Below, in pieces: positions 5,336 through 9,040 of a DNA stretch of 9,040 nt (position 1 is the stretch's first letter; every line of letters starts with the position of its first letter). Below the pieces are notes generated by a model. The model was not told the DNA's origin, made no database searches, and saw only the letters and a program-made list of their open reading frames with translations. Both the position numbers and the translations under genes were made by a program. Location: contig DHJA01000015.1 in NCBI GenBank assembly GCA_002404095.1, positions 1 to 9,040 on the forward strand, in the 5' to 3' direction. Source of the DNA: Planctomycetaceae bacterium UBA4732. Lineage in GTDB: Bacteria; Planctomycetota; Planctomycetia; Gemmatales; Gemmataceae.

Positions 5336-7706
5336 GACGGCCAGCGCTTTCTCCCGGAACCGACCGGATGCGGTAATCGAAATGAGATGTGGATAAATTG
5401 GGGTTGTAATAGGGATCATGCGCCCACGACTTGCCCCAGCGTTGTCGGAGTGCGTCGGTTTCCTCCGGGCGCACCTCGGCCGGGCGCGTGCCAAGCTCAT
5501 GATGATAGAGGCGGGCGTAAGGCGTCCAAACGACTCGCCGGCCGCTTGCGATTAGCCTCAAGCAGTAATCAATGTCGTTGTAATTCAAGGGCAGCGCTTC
5601 GTCGAACCCGCCCGCTGAATGGAATACGTCGGCGCGCGTCATCAGACAGGCGCCGGTGACGGCGTAGCAGTTTCGCGGAACGAGAAGGTTGTTGAAATAG
5701 CCCGGATGTTCTCCGTGGTGCGCATAAAACGGATGCTGAGGCCGGCCGTCTAACACCGCAACGCCGGCGTGTTGAATACGGCCGCCCGGAAAGAACAGCT
5801 TGGCCCCGACGGCGCCAACCGCTGGCTGCTGCGAGAACTCGAGCAACTGTTCAAGCCAGTCCGGTGTGATGACTTCCACGTCGTCATTCAAGAACAGTAA
5901 GTGTTCCCCTTGGGCCAGCGCCGCGCCCTGGTTCATCGCCTTGGACCAGTTGAACGGCGACTCGTAAGCTGCATGGGCAGCGCCGTCCTGATTCAGTCTG
6001 TGCGCGACAACCGGGGGAACTTTTGGGCCAGGTAAAACAACGATCTCGTAGTGCGGCCAAGTACTCTTTTGAATACTTTCAAGACATTTGAGAAGGTAAT
6101 AAGTCTGTTCTCCACGGATGCGCACGCGCCGGCAAGCGCTGGGAATGACAATACTGACGCGCGGAACGCCGCTCAGCGCGAAATGGATGCGATGGAGGCC
6201 GGGCGTCGCACCAGGCTCCACAGTCCCTTTCCGGTTCGTCCCATCCAGATGATTCTGGAGCGCTCGTCGCGCGGCCTCGTCGGCCTGCGCAAGGGCATTG
6301 GTATCTACACAAACACCGTCAACGGTCGGGGGTGCCATGCTTTCGCGGGCCAGTTCCGAGACCGCATCCGGTCCCGACCCCGCGAAAGCATGAGTCCTCG
6401 CACGGGTCTCATGCTTTCGCGGCGGCTTCGACGGAGGGACGGTGAGGAAAGGAGGCCGCGAAAGCATGGCACCCCCAGCCTGTGTAGATACTAATGGCGA
6501 AATGGAGGCGGCCGCCATACGGCGATGGTACAGTACGTCCGGTACGCGAGCCACACGCGGTGAGCCTGCCGCCATTCGCAGGACCAAATCATATTCATGG
6601 GCGGGGCCGTACTCGGCGCGGAAGCCGCCCAGTTCACGGACTAGCGAGGTGCGGTAAACTCCGGGCCGGCCGGTGTACATCCACGCCAGCAGGGACTCCG
6701 GCGACCAACCCGGCTTAAAGAACGGCGCGACGCGCCGCCCTTCGGGTGTTAAGCGATCTTCGTCGGCGTAGAGCATGTCCAAACCGGGATCGCCGACGGC
6801 GGCTTGGGAGAGTTTAGAGAGTGCATGTTCCGCTAATTCATCGCCTTCGTCCAGGAGTGTGATGTATTGCCCTGACGCGACGGCGAGCGCGGCATTTGAG
6901 ACCGCGGCTATTCCGGCGCGGCTGGACGCCTCCGTAAACCGGACGCGGGAATCGCGGGCTGCATACTCGGCAACGTCCGTCTTGACCGCGGCGTCGGCGG
7001 ATGCGTTGCACGAAATACACAACTCCCAGAAGGGATACGTCTGCCGGAGGACGGATTCGATGGACTGCCGCACATCCGGTTCGCATTTCCCAGTAAGAGA
7101 TAGAAGAATGGAAAAACGCGGCGGATCGGCAAGAGCAGCGGCTTCGGCGCGCAGGTTTGCGCGGTCATCGTCGGTCAGGCGCCGGCTCAGGCGCCAGGCT
7201 TCATAAGCCTGCGTTTCGTCGTAGGGTTCTCGACCTTCGAGGTCGGGGCCGTTCAAACCTTGAAACAGTTTGTGCCGCAGTCGGGCGAAGTCGCCGCGCG
7301 CCAACATTCGCAAGGCGCGGCCGAGCGCCTGTTTGGTATGCCAGTATTTTCGCAGCAACTTAACCTTGGAGACGAGCGCGTGACCGTAAGCCTGGAGACT
7401 GGTTAATGGATCGATCCGCAGGGTTTCCAGGCGGAATTCTCCCGCCCCCTCTGGCGGATCAAATCGTAACGCGCTTACCGGAGAGGCGACATATACGAAG
7501 CCGTCAAAGTCCACGGCGCCGCCCATTTCGAGATTCAGAAGGCGCGTCGCCGAAAGGAAGCCGTTGCCCGCGTCGGCGTACAGCTTCAACCTGCCTGGCC
7601 TTGAGGCGGTCATTTTCAGACGAATACGCGCCCAACCGGCGGGCAAATGGCGGTAGATCAAAAGGCTGGCGTTTCGCGGCGCCTCAAAGGTGTGCAATGT
7701 TGGCAT
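5322..7706 (-). CDS. Tandem GT2 glycosyltransferase with an in-frame repeat insertion
   Basis: This encodes 794 residues. An N-terminal beta-rich module (about 1-105; WARIRLKMTASRPGRLKLYA..) is followed by a basic helical linker. GT2 domain one spans about 197-400 (FSILLSLTGK; SIESVLRQTYPFWELCI; LYADEDRL 312-319; EYDLVLRM 371-378). GT2 domain two spans about 516-780 (VSIVIPS; FNWSKAMNQGAALAQGEHLL; LNDDVEV 606-612; VTGACLM; NYNDIDYCLRL 708-718). This resembles large O-antigen or rhamnan-type transferases that add sugars to a lipid-linked glycan at the inner membrane. Domain one has LLDEGDEL (284-291) where the family usually has LLDHDDEL, so its metal site may be altered. Residues about 404-471 are encoded by a palindromic repeat and separate LYHRRM from AARRALQNHL. 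Without them the spacing returns to about 17-20 residues, as is usual. The ATG at 7706 lies 10 nt after the upstream stop. A GTG at 7760 is possible but overlaps that gene and lacks a ribosome site. Confidence 0.92.
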   Translation of the reverse strand: MPTLHTFEAPRNASLLIYRHLPAGWARIRLKMTASRPGRLKLYADAGNGFLSATRLLNLEMGGAVDFDGFVYVASPVSALRFDPPEGAGEFRLETLRIDPLTSLQAYGHALVSKVKLLRKYWHTKQALGRALRMLARGDFARLRHKLFQGLNGPDLEGREPYDETQAYEAWRLSRRLTDDDRANLRAEAAALADPPRFSILLSLTGKCEPDVRQSIESVLRQTYPFWELCISCNASADAAVKTDVAEYAARDSRVRFTEASSRAGIAAVSNAALAVASGQYITLLDEGDELAEHALSKLSQAAVGDPGLDMLYADEDRLTPEGRRVAPFFKPGWSPESLLAWMYTGRPGVYRTSLVRELGGFRAEYGPAHEYDLVLRMAAGSPRVARVPDVLYHRRMAAASISPLVSTQAGGAMLSRPPFLTVPPSKPPRKHETRARTHAFAGSGPDAVSELARESMAPPTVDGVCVDTNALAQADEAARRALQNHLDGTNRKGTVEPGATPGLHRIHFALSGVPRVSIVIPSACRRVRIRGEQTYYLLKCLESIQKSTWPHYEIVVLPGPKVPPVVAHRLNQDGAAHAAYESPFNWSKAMNQGAALAQGEHLLFLNDDVEVITPDWLEQLLEFSQQPAVGAVGAKLFFPGGRIQHAGVAVLDGRPQHPFYAHHGEHPGYFNNLLVPRNCYAVTGACLMTRADVFHSAGGFDEALPLNYNDIDYCLRLIASGRRVVWTPYARLYHHELGTRPAEVRPEETDALRQRWGKSWAHDPYYNPNLSTSHFDYRIRSVPGESAGRHGPE
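6296..6496. repeat. Nested palindromic element inserted in frame in the tandem glycosyltransferase gene
   Basis: Three inverted-repeat pairs nest around a centre near 6400. The outer pair is CATTGGTATCTACACA at 6296-6311 against 6481-6496 (15 of 16 matched). The middle pair is a perfect 21-bp repeat at 6328-6348 and 6456-6476. The inner pair is a perfect 15-bp repeat at 6380-6394 and 6408-6422 with a 13-nt loop. The 13-mer CCGCGAAAGCATG or its complement occurs four times, in alternating orientation: 6336-6348, 6380-6392, 6410-6422 and 6456-6468. The span is 201 nt, or 67 codons, with no stop in the gene's frame. Its exact removal would rejoin the host frame as ISP-LAQ. The four 13-mers are read in different frames (AMLSR, RKHE, HAFAG, ARESMA), so the DNA repeat is conserved rather than the peptide. 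There is no obvious target duplication and no transposase inside, so it would have to be mobilised in trans. Confidence 0.9.
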
Positions 7707-7716
7707 GGCAACGGTC

Positions 7717-8967
7717 TCAAAACAAGCGGGCCAACTCCTTGCTGAGTCTCCGCCAAACACGGATCGGCAGACGATGCGGAGGATGCACCCACATCCTATC
7801 CCACAAGCCGGTGGGCAATTGGTTGTAATAATGGATTTCCTGGCGCGTCTGCTCCTGGTTGTCCGTCTCGATCAGCACCCGATAGCGCCAGGCCAGCCTC
7901 GGGTTGAAGGCGCCTTCGCCGACCTTCAGGCCGTACCACCGATCCTTGTGGACGTAGAGGTTAAAACCCTCGAAGTCGCGTTTCATCCAGTAAACGCCGT
8001 CCCAGGACGTAGGCTGATTCCCATTGCGCCATTCCGGCTCTTCTTTGTCCGCGGCCAGGCGCAACACTGCATCCAGTTCTAGGCGTTCGCCGCGGCGGGC
8101 GCGGGCGATCCAAGGATTTTCCAGGCAGGGCAATACTCGTCCATCCGCCAGCGCTTCTAGCGCTCGCAGGGACATAAATCGACCGTCGTGCGGCCCATGG
8201 TACTCGGTGTTGATGCTGTTTTCGTTAGGATGCCACGTGTGATAGAGGTATTCGTCGCGCAGCCAGCGCTCCTCAAGACCGTAATTCATCAGACGAAAAG
8301 TCAGCTCGTAGGGACCGCAGACGTAGCCGAGATAATCGAGATGTTCGTCGGCCCCGCCGACGGCAATCAAATCTGCCCGCTTTGCCGCCATACACGCTCC
8401 ATAATTGGCTTTATGCAGCATGTCGGAGTGATTATCCAGGCCGACCGAGATAGTCCCCTGCCAGTTGATGCAGCCCTTTCCGCGCACCTCATCCAGGCTG
8501 GGATAACGGAAGGGGAAGAAGCTGTGATCGTTGTTGCGGATCTCGTCGAGGTGAATAACAGCGCGCGGCGTCTCGGCGAATCCCTGAATAATTTTTTCGA
8601 TGAAGGTAGGGGTGAACATCGCGTCGGAGTCGCAGATGACGCAGATTTCACCCTGGGCCGCCAATATGCCGATGTTGTAGAGCCGATGCTTGCTATAAAT
8701 GCCGGCGTCTCCATAACCGGCCACGATCCATTGATCCAATGCGGGCTGCCCATCGACGCCGCTATCAACGATCTTGCGCAGGCCTTCCGGCCTACGGTCG
8801 TAAAATTCAAGCCAGATCAATTCGTAATCGGAGCGCGCGACGGTCTGCCGATTTAAGTATTCGACGCCGTGAAAGCTTTCGCGGACGCCCCAGTCGATGA
8901 GGATGACGCTGACTTTACAACCGGGCTTGGCGCGCTTCAACACGACTTCCGGGCTACACACTTTCAA
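7717..8967 (-). CDS. GT2-like glycosyltransferase with a C-terminal accessory region
   Basis: This 416-residue protein appears to be the first gene of the minus-strand operon within the window. It starts at TTG (8967), supported by AAGGAG (8980-8975) 7 nt upstream; the first in-frame ATG is not reached until residue 117, inside the catalytic domain. Residues about 17-245 form a GT-A fold: VSVILIDWGVRESFHGVEYL (19-38), RLYNIGILAAQGEICVICDS (95-114) and the metal-binding DXD as DSD (113-115). ACMAAKRADLIAVGGADEHL (191-210), then GPYELTFRLMNYG (218-230), resembles the acceptor-side region of galactosyltransferase or chondroitin-synthase-like GT2 enzymes. The tail from about 250 is separate: a helical stretch, then FEGFNLYVHKDRWYGLKVGE (332-351), similar in pattern to short GYN-x-V-x-y-x-x-r-Y-Y modules I recall next to glycosyltransferases. 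The gene ends 10 nt before the tandem GT2 gene. Donor and acceptor are unknown. Confidence 0.88.
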   Translation of the reverse strand: MKVCSPEVVLKRAKPGCKVSVILIDWGVRESFHGVEYLNRQTVARSDYELIWLEFYDRRPEGLRKIVDSGVDGQPALDQWIVAGYGDAGIYSKHRLYNIGILAAQGEICVICDSDAMFTPTFIEKIIQGFAETPRAVIHLDEIRNNDHSFFPFRYPSLDEVRGKGCINWQGTISVGLDNHSDMLHKANYGACMAAKRADLIAVGGADEHLDYLGYVCGPYELTFRLMNYGLEERWLRDEYLYHTWHPNENSINTEYHGPHDGRFMSLRALEALADGRVLPCLENPWIARARRGERLELDAVLRLAADKEEPEWRNGNQPTSWDGVYWMKRDFEGFNLYVHKDRWYGLKVGEGAFNPRLAWRYRVLIETDNQEQTRQEIHYYNQLPTGLWDRMWVHPPHRLPIRVWRRLSKELARLF

Positions 8968-8974
8968 AAGTTAG

Positions 8975-8980
8975 CTCCTT
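8975..8980 (-). promoter_or_regulatory. Shine-Dalgarno site that decides a TTG start
   Basis: AAGGAG on the minus strand lies 7 nt before TTG at 8967-8965. It is the strongest ribosome-binding site in the window, and it fixes the start of the 416-residue glycosyltransferase at a rare codon. An AT-rich TAAAAT (8996-8991) just upstream could be a -10 element, but no convincing -35 is seen because that position falls in a GC-rich hairpin. The operon promoter is therefore unresolved. Confidence 0.7.
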
Positions 8981-9003
8981 AGCGCCAATAATTTTATGGG
9001 CGA

Positions 9004-9026
9004 ACGGCCGGCGTAAGCCGGCTGGT
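9004..9026. repeat. GCCGGC-GTAA-GCCGGC hairpin upstream of the glycosyltransferase operon
   Basis: A perfect 6-bp stem GCCGGC (9007-9012 and 9017-9022) encloses a GTAA tetraloop. It can be extended imperfectly by G-T, C-G and A-T pairs on both sides. It lies about 40 nt upstream of the TTG start. It lacks an adjacent T run on either strand. It may be a small dispersed repeat, the terminator of a gene outside the window, or part of the operon leader. Confidence 0.4.
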
Positions 9027-9040
9027 ACGTCACCAAGTCG

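Noticed and set aside
5030..5659. 209-codon plus-strand open frame across the junction of two glycosyltransferase genes
   Set aside because: It is antisense to two well-supported coding regions, has Arg-rich composition and no domain.
6336..6468. Possible CRISPR array from four copies of a 13-mer
   Set aside because: The copies alternate in orientation, are too short, and are unevenly spaced (31, 17 and 33 nt). They form nested palindromes inside a coding frame, and no cas genes are nearby.
5322..7706. Tandem glycosyltransferase as a pseudogene disrupted by the repeat
   Set aside because: The frame stays open through the whole insertion, both GT2 domains are complete, and the insert length is a multiple of three, so a functional product is more likely.
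8188..8856. 222-codon plus-strand open frame opposite the first glycosyltransferase
   Set aside because: The minus strand encodes a coherent GT2 enzyme with a DSD motif and a strong ribosome site. The plus frame has no start signal and no known motif.

Overview
The window is GC-rich bacterial DNA. It holds seven protein-coding genes and three well-supported inverted-repeat structures, with no RNA genes, transposases, CRISPR arrays or phage genes. I tentatively place the source in the Planctomycetota. The basis is the dense hairpin repeats of the GTGCCACGGCTG type, the divergent glycosyltransferases with extra N- and C-terminal modules, and mixed use of Shine-Dalgarno leaders. This placement rests on memory of such genomes and was not tested by any search.

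Layout. Positions 1-1928 (+) look like housekeeping sequence: a secreted LolA-like hypothetical protein (155-901), then an RluA-family pseudouridine synthase (915-1928) 13 nt downstream. Positions 1929-2103 hold a plausible sigma-70-type promoter. It precedes a polysaccharide-exporting ABC transporter of the Wzm/Wzt (TagG/TagH, KpsM/KpsT) type: permease 2104-2886 and ATPase 3024-3782. The two genes are separated by a perfect 30-bp inverted repeat with a 10-nt loop. On the other strand, three glycosyltransferase genes run toward the transporter: 8967-7717, 7706-5322 and 5335-3791. They are tightly packed (10-nt gap, then 14-nt overlap) and end only 8 nt from the ATPase stop codon. The right edge (8968-9040) is the leader of this operon.

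How the genes fit together. The three glycosyltransferases probably build a surface glycan on a lipid carrier at the cytoplasmic face of the inner membrane, and the transporter would carry it across. The ATPase is short and has no C-terminal carbohydrate-binding domain, so the exporter resembles the KpsT-type or simple Wzt-type systems that do not read a terminal cap. The chemistry of the glycan cannot be read from this window.

Most notable observation. A roughly 200-bp nested palindromic repeat lies inside the tandem glycosyltransferase gene at about 6296-6496. It carries four copies of a 13-mer in alternating orientation, bounded by 21-bp and 16-bp inverted repeats. It is 201 nt long (67 codons), is open in frame, and falls in the linker between the two GT2 domains, so the protein appears to have absorbed a mobile palindrome as an extra peptide. 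This is analogous to the in-frame palindromic elements (RPE) of Rickettsia. I found no evidence of a new enzymatic or defence system.
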